Part shown: positions 8,627 to 17,122 of the stretch, piece by piece
How positions within the stretch are numbered: position 1 is the stretch's first letter
How the letters are laid out: each line of letters begins with the position of its first letter
Origin: CAYVSF01 sp046482855
GTDB lineage: Bacteria; Bacteroidota; Bacteroidia; Bacteroidales; UBA12077
Assembly (NCBI GenBank): GCA_046482855.1
Contig: JAWOEH010000195.1
Location: 1 to 54,881, forward strand
Direction: 5' to 3'
Length of the DNA stretch: 54,881 bases
Notes under the pieces: generated by a model
Seen by the model: the letters and a program-made list of their open reading frames with translations, nothing else
What the model was told of the DNA's origin: nothing
Database searches by the model: none
Translations under genes and position numbers: made by a program

Positions 8627-11011
8627 ATGTATTCAATTGATAACTACGACTTTAAAAACAAAAAAGTCCTCATTCGCGTAGACTTCAACGTACCCTTAAA
8701 TGAAAACCAGGAGATTGCAGATGACACCCGTATCATCACAGCAATACCCACCCTACAAAAAATTTTGGCCGAAGGCGGTAGCATCATTCTTTTAACGCAC
8801 CTGGGAAGGCCCAAAGGTGAGCGACGGGAAGATCTTAGCTTAAGGCACATACACAAACACCTGGAAAAACTACTGGACAGACCGGTGACCTTTGTTCCGG
8901 ATTGTATAGGAGCTATTGCCGAAAAAGCGGCTCAAACGATACAACCCGGCGAGGTGCTGTTGCTGGAAAACCTCCGATTTTATAATCAGGAGCTGGAGGC
9001 GGATGAAGACTTTGCCAGAAGCCTGGCAAAACTAGGCGATACTTACGTTAACGATGCTTTTGGTACAGCCCACCGCGCTCATGCCTCTACCTACACCCTT
9101 GCCAAATTCTTCCCTAAAGATAGAATGTTTGGCTACCTGGTGGAAAATGAGATGAAAAGTATCGACAGGGTATTAACCCAACCGGTACATCCATTTACTG
9201 CCGTACTGGGTGGCTCTAAGGTTTCCACAAAAATAAACATTATCAAAGCCTTGGTTGAAAAAGTAGACAACCTCATTATTGGTGGTGGTATTGCCTATAC
9301 CTTTATTAAAGCCAAAGGGGGAGAAGTAGGTAGTTCATTGGTGGAAAATGAGTACCTCGAGGTGGCGAAAACCATTATGGAGCTGGCAAAGAAAAACAAT
9401 GTTAAGCTTTATCTGCCCGATGACTGCGTTGTAGCGGATAAGTTCAGTAATGATGCAAACATCGAGCACTGCCCCATTGATCAAATTAAAGAGGGCTGGA
9501 TGGGCCTGGACATTGGCATTAAATCAGCTAACAAATTTGCCGAGGTAATCGAAAACTCCAAAAAAATCTTGTGGAATGGCCCTATTGGTGTGTTTGAGAT
9601 GGCGCACTTCAGTATGGGTACCTTAAAAATAGCCATGTCCGTTGCTCGTGCGACGGATAAAGGAGCCTATTCAGTTATTGGCGGAGGCGATTCCATTGCC
9701 GCCGTAAACAAATACAGCCTGGCTCACAAAATCTCCTACATATCCACTGCCGGTGGCGCCCTGCTCGAGTATATCGAGGGTAAAGAACTGCCAAGCATCA
9801 AAGCTATCAAGCAAAACCTGAACATCGATAAATTTGATTTTGCCAACAAGCGGGTATTAATGCGCGTAGACTTCAATGTGCCGATGAACGACCAGTTTGA
9901 AATTACCGATGGTACACGTATCATAACTGCCCTGCCAACAGTTCGCAAAATTCTGGCCGACGGGGGTGCTGTCATCTTCCTCACACACTTGGGACGCCCC
10001 GATGGTAAATACAACCCCGATCTTTCATTAAAGCATATACTACCCTATCTGGAAAAAACCCTGGATAAACCCGTAAAGTTTGTTTCCGAATGCATTGGAG
10101 AACAGGCGCAGAAGGCAGCAAAAGAATTAAAGGCAGGAGAAGTTCTGCTCCTGGAAAACCTGCGCTTTCACAAGGAAGAGAAAAGCGGCGACGAAGCCTT
10201 TGCCAAAGAATTGGCAAAATTGGGCGACGTATTTGTTTTCAATGCTTTTGGAACGGCACACCGAAAACATGCATCCACTTATACCATCAACAAGTTTTTC
10301 CCCAACAGCAAGATGTTTGGCTACCTGGTAGAGAGCGAAATTGCCAATATCGACAAAGCCATTAAACGAGGCAACCGACCTTTCACGGCTATTTTAGGAG
10401 GCTCCAAAGTATCCACAAAAATCCATATCATCTTGGCATTAATCGAGAAGGTTGACAACCTGATTATTGGTGGAGGCATTGCCTATACCTTTATCAAAGC
10501 TATGGGTGGTAAGATCGGAAGTTCACTGGTAGAGAATGAGTACTTGCAGGTGGCCAAAGATATTATGATAAAGGCTTCCGAGAACAATGTAAACCTTTAT
10601 CTGCCTTATGATTGCATCATTGCCGACGAGTTTAAAAATGAGGCCAATCTGAAACACTGCGAAATTGATAAAATTCCGGATAACTGGATGGGATTGGACA
10701 TTGGCATAAAAACAGCCAATACCTTTACCGAAATCATCGAAAACTCAGCTACGGTACTTTGGAATGGCCCTATTGGCGTATTTGAATTTTCAAACTTCAG
10801 CATGGGCACACTCAAAGTGGCAATGGCTGTGGCACGCGCCACCGACAAGGGGGCCTTTTCCCTTATTGGTGGTGGCGACTCCATTTCGGCAGTAAATAAA
10901 TTCAACCTCGCTCATAAAGTCTCCTATATCAGCACTGCAGGTGGTGCTCTGCTTGAATACATTGAAGGAAAACGATTGCCGGCCATCGAAGCCATTGAGG
11001 AGGATATTTAA
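8627..11011 (+). CDS. pgk: Tandem-fused double phosphoglycerate kinase
   Basis: One uninterrupted 794-residue frame contains two complete PGK modules, residues 1-396 and 397-794, each normal size (about 395) for a whole enzyme. PGK interconverts 1,3-bisphosphoglycerate/ADP and 3-phosphoglycerate/ATP in glycolysis. Both modules show VDFNVP, THLGRP, ENLRF, FGTAHR.HAS, GGSKVSTKI, GGGIAYTF, WNGPIGVFE and GGGDSI. In both, the usual STGGGA is STAGGA. Module 2 has FN (538-539) where module 1 has the family-typical ND (142-143). Hand alignment gives about 69% identity with many synonymous differences, so the duplication is old and not a recent or assembly repeat. There is no linker and no Met at the junction. 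A strong terminator follows. Confidence 0.95.
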   Translation: MYSIDNYDFKNKKVLIRVDFNVPLNENQEIADDTRIITAIPTLQKILAEGGSIILLTHLGRPKGERREDLSLRHIHKHLEKLLDRPVTFVPDCIGAIAEKAAQTIQPGEVLLLENLRFYNQELEADEDFARSLAKLGDTYVNDAFGTAHRAHASTYTLAKFFPKDRMFGYLVENEMKSIDRVLTQPVHPFTAVLGGSKVSTKINIIKALVEKVDNLIIGGGIAYTFIKAKGGEVGSSLVENEYLEVAKTIMELAKKNNVKLYLPDDCVVADKFSNDANIEHCPIDQIKEGWMGLDIGIKSANKFAEVIENSKKILWNGPIGVFEMAHFSMGTLKIAMSVARATDKGAYSVIGGGDSIAAVNKYSLAHKISYISTAGGALLEYIEGKELPSIKAIKQNLNIDKFDFANKRVLMRVDFNVPMNDQFEITDGTRIITALPTVRKILADGGAVIFLTHLGRPDGKYNPDLSLKHILPYLEKTLDKPVKFVSECIGEQAQKAAKELKAGEVLLLENLRFHKEEKSGDEAFAKELAKLGDVFVFNAFGTAHRKHASTYTINKFFPNSKMFGYLVESEIANIDKAIKRGNRPFTAILGGSKVSTKIHIILALIEKVDNLIIGGGIAYTFIKAMGGKIGSSLVENEYLQVAKDIMIKASENNVNLYLPYDCIIADEFKNEANLKHCEIDKIPDNWMGLDIGIKTANTFTEIIENSATVLWNGPIGVFEFSNFSMGTLKVAMAVARATDKGAFSLIGGGDSISAVNKFNLAHKVSYISTAGGALLEYIEGKRLPAIEAIEEDI

Positions 11012-11032
11012 TCGCGATAACAACTCCCAACA

Positions 11033-11078
11033 AAAACAAAACCGGGCATCGGGATATTCGATACCCGGTTTTGTTTTT
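11033..11078 (+). terminator. Rho-independent terminator after the double PGK gene
   Basis: AAAACAAAACCGGG (11033-11046) pairs with CCCGGTTTTGTTTT, and the stem continues through ATCG/CGAT after one mismatch. The descending arm ends in a T run at 11074-11078. The flanking A and T runs mean it may work in either direction. It separates the double PGK from the divergent PGK, implying a separate promoter for the latter. Confidence 0.85.
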
Positions 11079-11144
11079 GAACCATTGCTTTTCACTTTGG
11101 TTAGTTGTATATTACTTGGTTGGAACAACTCAAAACGCAAAAAT

Positions 11145-12431
11145 ATGATTGAAAAATACAATTTACCTTTGATTCAGGAAGCCGACCTCAATGGAAAAGT
11201 GGTTTTGGTTCGCGTCGATCATAACGTAGTGAAAAAGGGAGAAATACATGATCCCTATCGCATTGATGCCACCATTGGAACCTTATATCATATTAATGCC
11301 AAAGGCGGAAAAATTATTCTCATGACCCACGTAGGGCGGCCAAAAGATAAAAAAACAGGGGCTATACGCATTCATGATGACACTTCGGTTGAACCTATTG
11401 TAGAATACCTGCGCAAGAAGCTACATATTAACATGAAGGTGCCTGAATTTGAGCCACACGAAGAGGAAGGCTACCTGGGAATTGAAACCAGCATCAACCA
11501 CCAGATTCGGGAATTGCGAAATGGCTCAATCGATGGCATTTATCTTCCCAACACCCGATGGTTTGCCGGAGAGGAAGCCACAGATGAACGAAAAGATCGC
11601 TTTGCCAATCAACTGGCCGGGCTGGCCGATATTTTTGTGAATGATGCTTTTGGCTCATGGCAACCACATGCCTCAACCGTAGGGGTAAACAAATACCTGC
11701 CCAGTTATGCAGGTTTTCTGATGCAAAAAGAAATCGAAAACCTCGAACGCATCTACTCACCCAAAAAACCGTTTGTAGCAGTGGTAGCAGGTGCCAAGTT
11801 CGACACCAAAATTGATCCTTTATACACCTTGCTGGAAAAAGCCGACCATCTTGTTTTGGGGGGCGTAATTTACAACGCCTATCTCTGTGCCAAGTACAAC
11901 ATTCATATCAAAGGCATTGAGGAGGAAGATATGAAGCTGGCCCATAAATTTGTAAAGTATGCCGAAAAATTCCCGGGAAAACTTGTAGAGATGCCCTACA
12001 TTATTGAATCCGACACCCTGGAAGGACGGAAAGAAGGGAAATACCGCACCCATTGCATTGATGATCTGAAATCCGGCGATGAACTAAACTATGTACTTGA
12101 CATAGCAGCTCAATCCTTTGAGCAGGAAGATGTTCGATCCGTTTTTCTTGAAGCACATACCATTTTTGTAAATGCCGTTATGGGCTTTACACCTCATTTT
12201 AATGAAGGCACAATCTCCCTGGACGAATTAATTGACAAAAATGTGGAAGCTGTAAAACTTTATGGCGGAGGTGATACCATGCAGGAACTCAAACGCTTGC
12301 TTCCCGGCTTGTACATTGTGGCTCTGGATAGTCCTAAATACTACATCTTTACCGGCGGAGGGGCAGTACTAAAAGCCATACAAGCAGGCACCTCACTGGG
12401 TATTGAGCCGGTAAAACGCTTAACGCAATAA
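11145..12431 (+). CDS. Divergent phosphoglycerate kinase-like protein
   Basis: This 428-residue protein has PGK-family architecture. Retained are RVDHNVV (23-29), THVGRP (61-66), VNDAFG (165-170), AGAKFDTKI (215-223), GGGDT (374-378) and FTGGGA (402-407). Altered are VDFNVP (now VDHNVV), ENLRF (now NTRWF), AHRAHAS (now SWQPHAS, losing the conserved Arg/His) and the WNGPxGVFE loop (now VMGFTPHFNEGT). The nucleotide-binding half looks more intact than the 3-phosphoglycerate side, so it may be a kinase with another substrate or a weak PGK. The ATG at 11145 is chosen because the family N-terminus begins there; upstream codons in frame read through the terminator. It lies 133 bp after the double PGK. 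Confidence 0.88.
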   Translation: MIEKYNLPLIQEADLNGKVVLVRVDHNVVKKGEIHDPYRIDATIGTLYHINAKGGKIILMTHVGRPKDKKTGAIRIHDDTSVEPIVEYLRKKLHINMKVPEFEPHEEEGYLGIETSINHQIRELRNGSIDGIYLPNTRWFAGEEATDERKDRFANQLAGLADIFVNDAFGSWQPHASTVGVNKYLPSYAGFLMQKEIENLERIYSPKKPFVAVVAGAKFDTKIDPLYTLLEKADHLVLGGVIYNAYLCAKYNIHIKGIEEEDMKLAHKFVKYAEKFPGKLVEMPYIIESDTLEGRKEGKYRTHCIDDLKSGDELNYVLDIAAQSFEQEDVRSVFLEAHTIFVNAVMGFTPHFNEGTISLDELIDKNVEAVKLYGGGDTMQELKRLLPGLYIVALDSPKYYIFTGGGAVLKAIQAGTSLGIEPVKRLTQ

Positions 12432-12461
12432 TAGGCTTGCAGTGGTTTTGCCATTTTTCTT

Positions 12462-12469
12462 TATATTTG
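12462..12469 (+). promoter_or_regulatory. Bacteroidota -7 box TATATTTG upstream of phosphohexomutase
   Basis: An exact match to TAnnTTTG ends about 84 bp before the mutase ATG. A TTG lies 22 bp upstream in place of the -33 TTTG. Transcription would begin at about 12474-12476, immediately at the hairpin 12473-12490. Confidence 0.45.
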
Positions 12470-12472
12470 TTT

Positions 12473-12498
12473 CCCCCGATTTTCCGGGGGTTTCTTTT
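12473..12498 (+). terminator. Short GC hairpin with T-rich tail after the divergent PGK gene
   Basis: CCCCCG (12473-12478) pairs with CGGGGG (12485-12490) around a 6-nt loop, followed by TTTCTTTT. It is a plausible terminator of the upstream gene. Because a -7 box lies directly before it, it could instead form the 5' end of the mutase transcript. Confidence 0.6.
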
Positions 12499-12552
12499 CC
12501 CAAAACAGATCTTACAAAATAAACCTATCGTTCAACCTTTAAATACCAGTAA

Positions 12553-13893
12553 ATGAAAGCTTTTAAAGCCTACGACATACGAGGAATATACACAGAGGAT
12601 TTTACCCGAAATGACGTCTACCGCATAGGATACTTCTTACCCGAGTTGATGAAAACCGAAAAAGTGCTCATAGGGCGTGATGCCAGAGCCTCCTCCGACG
12701 AAATATTCGAATCCCTTTCACAGGGCATCATCGACAGCGGCGCCGATGTTTTTAACATGGGACTTGCCACTACACCTATGGTCTATTACATTACGGCAAA
12801 ACATAACTTTCATGCATCGGTACAAATAACCGCCTCACATAATCCGGCCGAATACAACGGCATGAAGGTTTCAGGAACAAATGCGGCACCTGTTGGCTAT
12901 GAAAACGGACTCAACAAGCTGGAGGAACTTGTGGCATCTGACCGACCGATGCCTGTAGCCAAAAAGGGACATATCTACGATTACAAAGTAAAAGATGAAT
13001 ACCTGCGATTCCTGGAAACCTACAAGCCCAAACATCTCGATACCCTTAACATGGCTATTGATGGTTCTAACGGAATGGCAGGACTGCTCATCAAAAAGCT
13101 CCTTGGCAACAAACCTCACTACCTGTATGCCGATATCGACTGTAGCTTCCCTAACCACGACCCGAACCCGCTTAAAGAGGAGAACCTTACCGACCTGAAA
13201 GAGCTGGTAAAAAAAGAGCAATGCGACATAGGTGTCATTTTTGATGGCGATGCCGACCGTGTGATGTTTGTAGATGAAAAAGGCAACTTCATCTCACCCG
13301 ACTTAATCATTGCTTTGTTGGGACATTACTTTTTGAAAGATCAAAAGGGAATTGTGCTACAAGATATCCGCACATCCAAATCGGTAAAAGAATATTTGGC
13401 ACCTATGGGTGGAGAAGTGCACACATGGCGCGTAGGCAGAGCTTTTGCCGCTCATAAATTACGCGAACTCGAGGGTATTTTTGGCGGTGAATTAGCCGGC
13501 CACTATTATTTCCGCGATTTCTTTTATTCCGACTCAGGCATTATGGCGGCTCTTATTGTGCTGGAGCTTGTGGCTTCGTTTAAAGAACAGGGAAAAACAT
13601 TCTCCGAAGTGATGAAGCAGATTAAAGGCTATGTGACTTCCGGCGAGGTTAATTTTAAAATTGAGCAGAAAAGTGAAGCCATGGAGGCCGTAAAAAAACA
13701 CTTTACTCAACTGGAAGAGCCCACCGAGGTAATGGATTTTGATGGCTACCGCATTGAATTCCCTCAATGGTGGTTTAACATTCGTCCCTCCAACACAGAA
13801 CCCTATTTGCGCTTAGTAGCGGAAGCCAAATCGAAAGAACTCCTGGACAAAAAACTAGCGGAATTGCATAAAATTATCGGGAAGTTTCAATAA
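12553..13893 (+). CDS. Phosphomannomutase/phosphoglucomutase (alpha-D-phosphohexomutase)
   Basis: The protein has 446 residues with all four phosphohexomutase signatures in order: the catalytic phosphoserine loop TASHNPAEYNGMK, the metal-binding DGDADRVMF, the sugar-binding GGELAGHYYF and the phosphate-binding RPSNTEPYLRL. It interconverts hexose 1- and 6-phosphates, feeding GDP-mannose or UDP-glucose synthesis for surface glycans. The start (KAFKAYDIRGIY) is at the usual family position. It sits downstream of the PGK genes and has its own -7 box candidate, so it may be separately transcribed. Substrate choice between mannose and glucose cannot be read from the sequence. Confidence 0.93.
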   Translation: MKAFKAYDIRGIYTEDFTRNDVYRIGYFLPELMKTEKVLIGRDARASSDEIFESLSQGIIDSGADVFNMGLATTPMVYYITAKHNFHASVQITASHNPAEYNGMKVSGTNAAPVGYENGLNKLEELVASDRPMPVAKKGHIYDYKVKDEYLRFLETYKPKHLDTLNMAIDGSNGMAGLLIKKLLGNKPHYLYADIDCSFPNHDPNPLKEENLTDLKELVKKEQCDIGVIFDGDADRVMFVDEKGNFISPDLIIALLGHYFLKDQKGIVLQDIRTSKSVKEYLAPMGGEVHTWRVGRAFAAHKLRELEGIFGGELAGHYYFRDFFYSDSGIMAALIVLELVASFKEQGKTFSEVMKQIKGYVTSGEVNFKIEQKSEAMEAVKKHFTQLEEPTEVMDFDGYRIEFPQWWFNIRPSNTEPYLRLVAEAKSKELLDKKLAELHKIIGKFQ

Positions 13894-13920
13894 ATCACAT
13901 AGTTCACAACATACACAAGA

Positions 13921-13958
13921 AAACATCCGGGCCTTAAGCGTCGGATGTTTTTGTTTTT
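13921..13958 (+). terminator. Terminator after phosphohexomutase
   Basis: AAACATCCG (13921-13929) pairs with CGGATGTTT (13942-13950) around a 12-nt loop and is followed by TTGTTTTTT. It closes the sugar-phosphate block. The 180 bp after it, up to the flippase stop, shows no gene. Confidence 0.85.
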
Positions 13959-14141
13959 TACATCTTTAATCAATACTACTCCTAAACTTTATTTAGTATC
14001 ATTAGCGTCGGAGCAAAAACAATGCTCCACCTCATTGACAAAGACTTACACGTACAATATAGTCATATAGAGAGGGGGCATTGCAATAAAATCAAAGCAA
14101 TCGAAACCATTAGCATTATATTTTCCGGACAATCGTAGTTA

Positions 14142-15584
14142 TCATGAATTATTTGGGGCAAAAAGCTGTTGCAAAAAACCAATTTTCACAAACCCAAAGA
14201 TAAGTATGAGTAAACCGCTCATCCCCGCCACCACCAAAACAATAAGCCACTGAGGAAAAGGAAGTTGCAATGCCACTAAATTAAGAACAAGCAAGGAAGA
14301 CAAATAAAGAGCGATCTTGCCAAAAAGAAAGGCTGAAAAAGGCGACGAAAAATATTTTTGCACGGCAAAAATCTGCATGCCCACCACCAGGAGCTGTGTC
14401 AGCAAACTAGCCCAAGCGGCACCCATACCGCCCCATTGGGGAATCCAAACCAAATTTAAGACCACATTCACCCCCACTCCGGCAGCCGCAATGTAGTTCA
14501 GCAAGCGCAGATTGCCATTGGCAGTAAGCAAGGTTCCCAAAATGTAGGAAGCGGACACCCCTGCCAAACAAAGAATAAGAATGCGGAAAACCTTCCCCGC
14601 CTCGGCAATATGGTGGGTATATAGTAAGCTCATGAACCACTGGCTATGGAAAGTGCCTAAAAGAATAAATGCCAGTATAGGCGTAAGCAGCAACAAAAAA
14701 GCAAAACGCAGCAACTCTTTAATATTCTGTTTTTTTCCCAGCATGCGCGAAAACATAGGCATGAGCAAAGTAGAAAACAGCAAAGCAAACATCCCAAAAG
14801 CATCTAAAATACGGAATCCTTGGGCATAAATGCCTGCCTCTCGCTGTCCGTTAGGAAGAAGTCTCTCGAGCATTACGGAATCGACACGATAATACACAGA
14901 CATCAAAAGTGTTAATAAAGCAAAGGGGGCACTTTTTCTCAGAAACACCCGAAGCTGTACCCAGTTAACCCGAAGCTTGATAGGGCCGGTTTGTTTCCAA
15001 ACGAGTAGTAACGCAACAGCTAATGTACTCACGTACGAAAGGGTTTGTGCCCACACAAACCATTCAATACGAAAAGCGCCCACGCCCGGATACCATAACA
15101 AAATGCCGCAAAGCAAAATCATGGCGGTACGATCCAGTACACTGACAATGGCATCGGCACGAAACAATTGCAAGCCGGCTAATACCGTACGAAAATAGAA
15201 AATAAAGGCCAACAAAAACTGATTTACGACTAACCAGCTCAGCATTCTCATTTGCCACAACGAGTACTGCAGAAAAAAACCGAAACCAAGCACCAAAGCG
15301 GCATAACCCGCTGCCAACAACAAACGTAGAACCAGGATATGCGAAAGCAACTTGTGAACCAACTGCTGATGCTGGGATATGTGCCGATTCGAAAAATTGG
15401 TAAGACCTAAATCCAAAAAGATTGTAAACAACACGGAAAAATTGAGCAAAGCAAAGTAACTTCCATAGGCCTCTGCGCCCACAACATTTTGTACAGTTCG
15501 GTCGATGCCAAAAATCCAAAAGGGCTTAATGAGCAAATTAAGCAACAATAAAAGAGCCAAACTTGTTATAAACTTACGTTTCAA
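14142..15584 (-). CDS. Wzx-like polysaccharide/lipid-oligosaccharide flippase
   Basis: This 480-residue, very hydrophobic protein has about 12-14 predicted membrane segments, starting with LALLLLLNLLIKPFWIFGIDR. It belongs to the MATE/MOP superfamily of inner-membrane flippases that move undecaprenyl-linked oligosaccharides or other lipid-linked precursors. The best start is a TTG at 15584 (TTG AAA CGT AAG); an in-frame stop lies upstream with no ATG between. It neighbours a methyltransferase and a glycosyltransferase, consistent with a surface-polysaccharide function. The substrate is unknown. Confidence 0.8.
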   Translation of the reverse strand: MKRKFITSLALLLLLNLLIKPFWIFGIDRTVQNVVGAEAYGSYFALLNFSVLFTIFLDLGLTNFSNRHISQHQQLVHKLLSHILVLRLLLAAGYAALVLGFGFFLQYSLWQMRMLSWLVVNQFLLAFIFYFRTVLAGLQLFRADAIVSVLDRTAMILLCGILLWYPGVGAFRIEWFVWAQTLSYVSTLAVALLLVWKQTGPIKLRVNWVQLRVFLRKSAPFALLTLLMSVYYRVDSVMLERLLPNGQREAGIYAQGFRILDAFGMFALLFSTLLMPMFSRMLGKKQNIKELLRFAFLLLLTPILAFILLGTFHSQWFMSLLYTHHIAEAGKVFRILILCLAGVSASYILGTLLTANGNLRLLNYIAAAGVGVNVVLNLVWIPQWGGMGAAWASLLTQLLVVGMQIFAVQKYFSSPFSAFLFGKIALYLSSLLVLNLVALQLPFPQWLIVLVVAGMSGLLILIFGFVKIGFLQQLFAPNNS

Positions 15585-15641
15585 CCGATTTAGTTTTGGG
15601 TAGGATAAAAGTATTAATCTTTAACTATGTTTGAACCGAGA

Positions 15642-16385
15642 TTAGCATTCTTTTGGTTTACTCATTTCAATAAGCACAAACCATGCGTGCCAACGCATAA
15701 AAGGCAATAAGGTAAATATAAATTTATCTATTCTATTCAAAAAGTGTAAGACAGGTTTAAAAATCCTCGAATTGCGCAAAGGTATAGCAGCTAATGCTGT
15801 AAAAAAATAAAATGAAGTTTTCTTATCCCCAAAAAACTGGTCCAGTTTTTTTATATCAGTCTTTAGCAAGGGATGTTCATCCTCGGTACGTAATTGCGGT
15901 GTCCGGTTCCTGTACCAGTTTATCAGGAAATTCCGGCCTAAGGGTTCCATAAAAATAGCCTTTCCCCCAGGCTTTAGCACTTTTGATATTTCAGCATAAG
16001 CCTTTTCCACATCTAAATGATGCAGGATACCCGAGCCACAAACCAAATCGAAAAAATCAGGTTCGAACTTAATATCCTCAGCATTCATCTGTTTAAAAGT
16101 AATCCCCAAATTTTGCTTAGCAGCCTTTATCCTAGCCTGTTCAATGGCAAAATTCGAAATATCAATTCCATAAACGACTCCCCCGTTTCGGGCAATTTCG
16201 TAGGCAGAGCTTCCCTCGCCGCAGCCATATTCAAGATACTTTTTACCTTGACTGTTTTGGGTAAGTGTTTTCAGATACTGATTCTGGATTAAATAAAATA
16301 TGGAATAGAATCTATTGGTTTCTGCACGCACATTATTACTAAATGCATGATTGTGAAAGTCCTGTTCCTTGCTTAATTTGTCCAT
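15642..16385 (-). CDS. Class I SAM-dependent methyltransferase
   Basis: The 247-residue protein has Rossmann motif I YLEYGCGEGSSA, the acidic motif GIDIS, and VCGSGILHHLD plus LKPGGKAIFMEP, all typical of Methyltransf_11/25-type enzymes. The C-terminal third is hydrophobic and basic and could associate with the membrane. The substrate is unknown; between a flippase and a glycosyltransferase, a glycan or quinone-like lipid is plausible. The coding sequence is AT-richer than the surrounding housekeeping genes. Confidence 0.8.
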   Translation of the reverse strand: MDKLSKEQDFHNHAFSNNVRAETNRFYSIFYLIQNQYLKTLTQNSQGKKYLEYGCGEGSSAYEIARNGGVVYGIDISNFAIEQARIKAAKQNLGITFKQMNAEDIKFEPDFFDLVCGSGILHHLDVEKAYAEISKVLKPGGKAIFMEPLGRNFLINWYRNRTPQLRTEDEHPLLKTDIKKLDQFFGDKKTSFYFFTALAAIPLRNSRIFKPVLHFLNRIDKFIFTLLPFMRWHAWFVLIEMSKPKEC

Positions 16386-16617
16386 TTGCTAAACAATCTT
16401 GCTTTAACATGTAAAAATAATCAAACTAATAAGCAAATAGGGGTTATCATCTAAATTATTTAATCTTCAACCTACAACGGGTACAACTAATTTCGCCATG
16501 AACAAAACTCAGGAATCGTTCAAACCAGAGTTTACTTGTTCTTAAAAAACATCCCCCAATATGATCTCTGTGGAACTTAGTAAAAATCAACAACAAAACT
16601 TAGATTAAGATTTTAAC

Positions 16618-16986
16618 CTACTGCAAACTTCGTAAATTGCAAGACAGTTTTATCTTTTGAATTTCCCCAAAAGCATCAATAGGTATCGTTTTCACATATT
16701 CCGTAACATCATTCTGTAACTTCCCTATTATAATATGATGCATATCCTGTATACTTTGATCAAAGCTGCCAATGGCCCTATTTGCTCTCCATAAAATACA
16801 CAATAATCATTTTTATAAATTGTTGCAACAGCAAGCCCTTTCGCTTTCCTGAAACCTGTAAAGAAACATTACCCGTTATTAGCCTATATAAGCCAATTAT
16901 TTCAGCATATCGCAGAAACAAAGAAAAGCCCCGTTACCCTTAATTTCATTGCTTATAATGCCTATTATTGTTACCTTAGTCCCCAT
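16618..16986 (-). pseudogene. Possible frame-disrupted gene relic
   Basis: Within the 737-bp AT-rich gap 16386-17122, the minus strand gives protein-like segments that change frame. One starts at ATG 16986 (MGTKVTIIGIISNEIKG). Another frame reads RKAKGLAVATIYKND then YGEQIGPLAA (about 16868-16728). A third reads DVTEYVKTIPIDAFGEIQ to a stop at 16618. The longest single frame is 61 codons and begins with TTG. This looks like a decayed gene with at least two frameshifts; the GEQIGP segment faintly resembles a GNAT-type C-terminal motif. I cannot assign a family. The rest of the gap shows no other gene. Confidence 0.3.
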
Positions 16987-17122
16987 AAAAGTAGTCTTAT
17001 GCACTCAAATGGCGAAGTGTTATGTATTCGTTTCATCACCTTTAAACTACACATTATCAGAGCTGTAAACAAACTATCTTTTATCTATTTTGCATAAATC
17101 GCTCAATCTAGGTAGTAAATAA

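Noticed and set aside
8627..11011. Assembly artefact or recent tandem repeat as explanation for the double PGK
   Set aside because: The two halves differ by about 31% of residues and at many synonymous sites, so they are not a duplicated read or collapsed repeat.
10941..11144. In-frame upstream extension of the divergent PGK gene beginning inside the double PGK gene
   Set aside because: The extra 68 codons run antisense-like through the terminator and do not resemble any PGK N-terminus; ATG 11145 starts at the expected position.
13981..14040. GGAGC...GCTCC hairpin as terminator of the flippase gene
   Set aside because: No T tract follows on the minus strand, and the stem is only 6 bp at a distance of over 100 bp from the stop.
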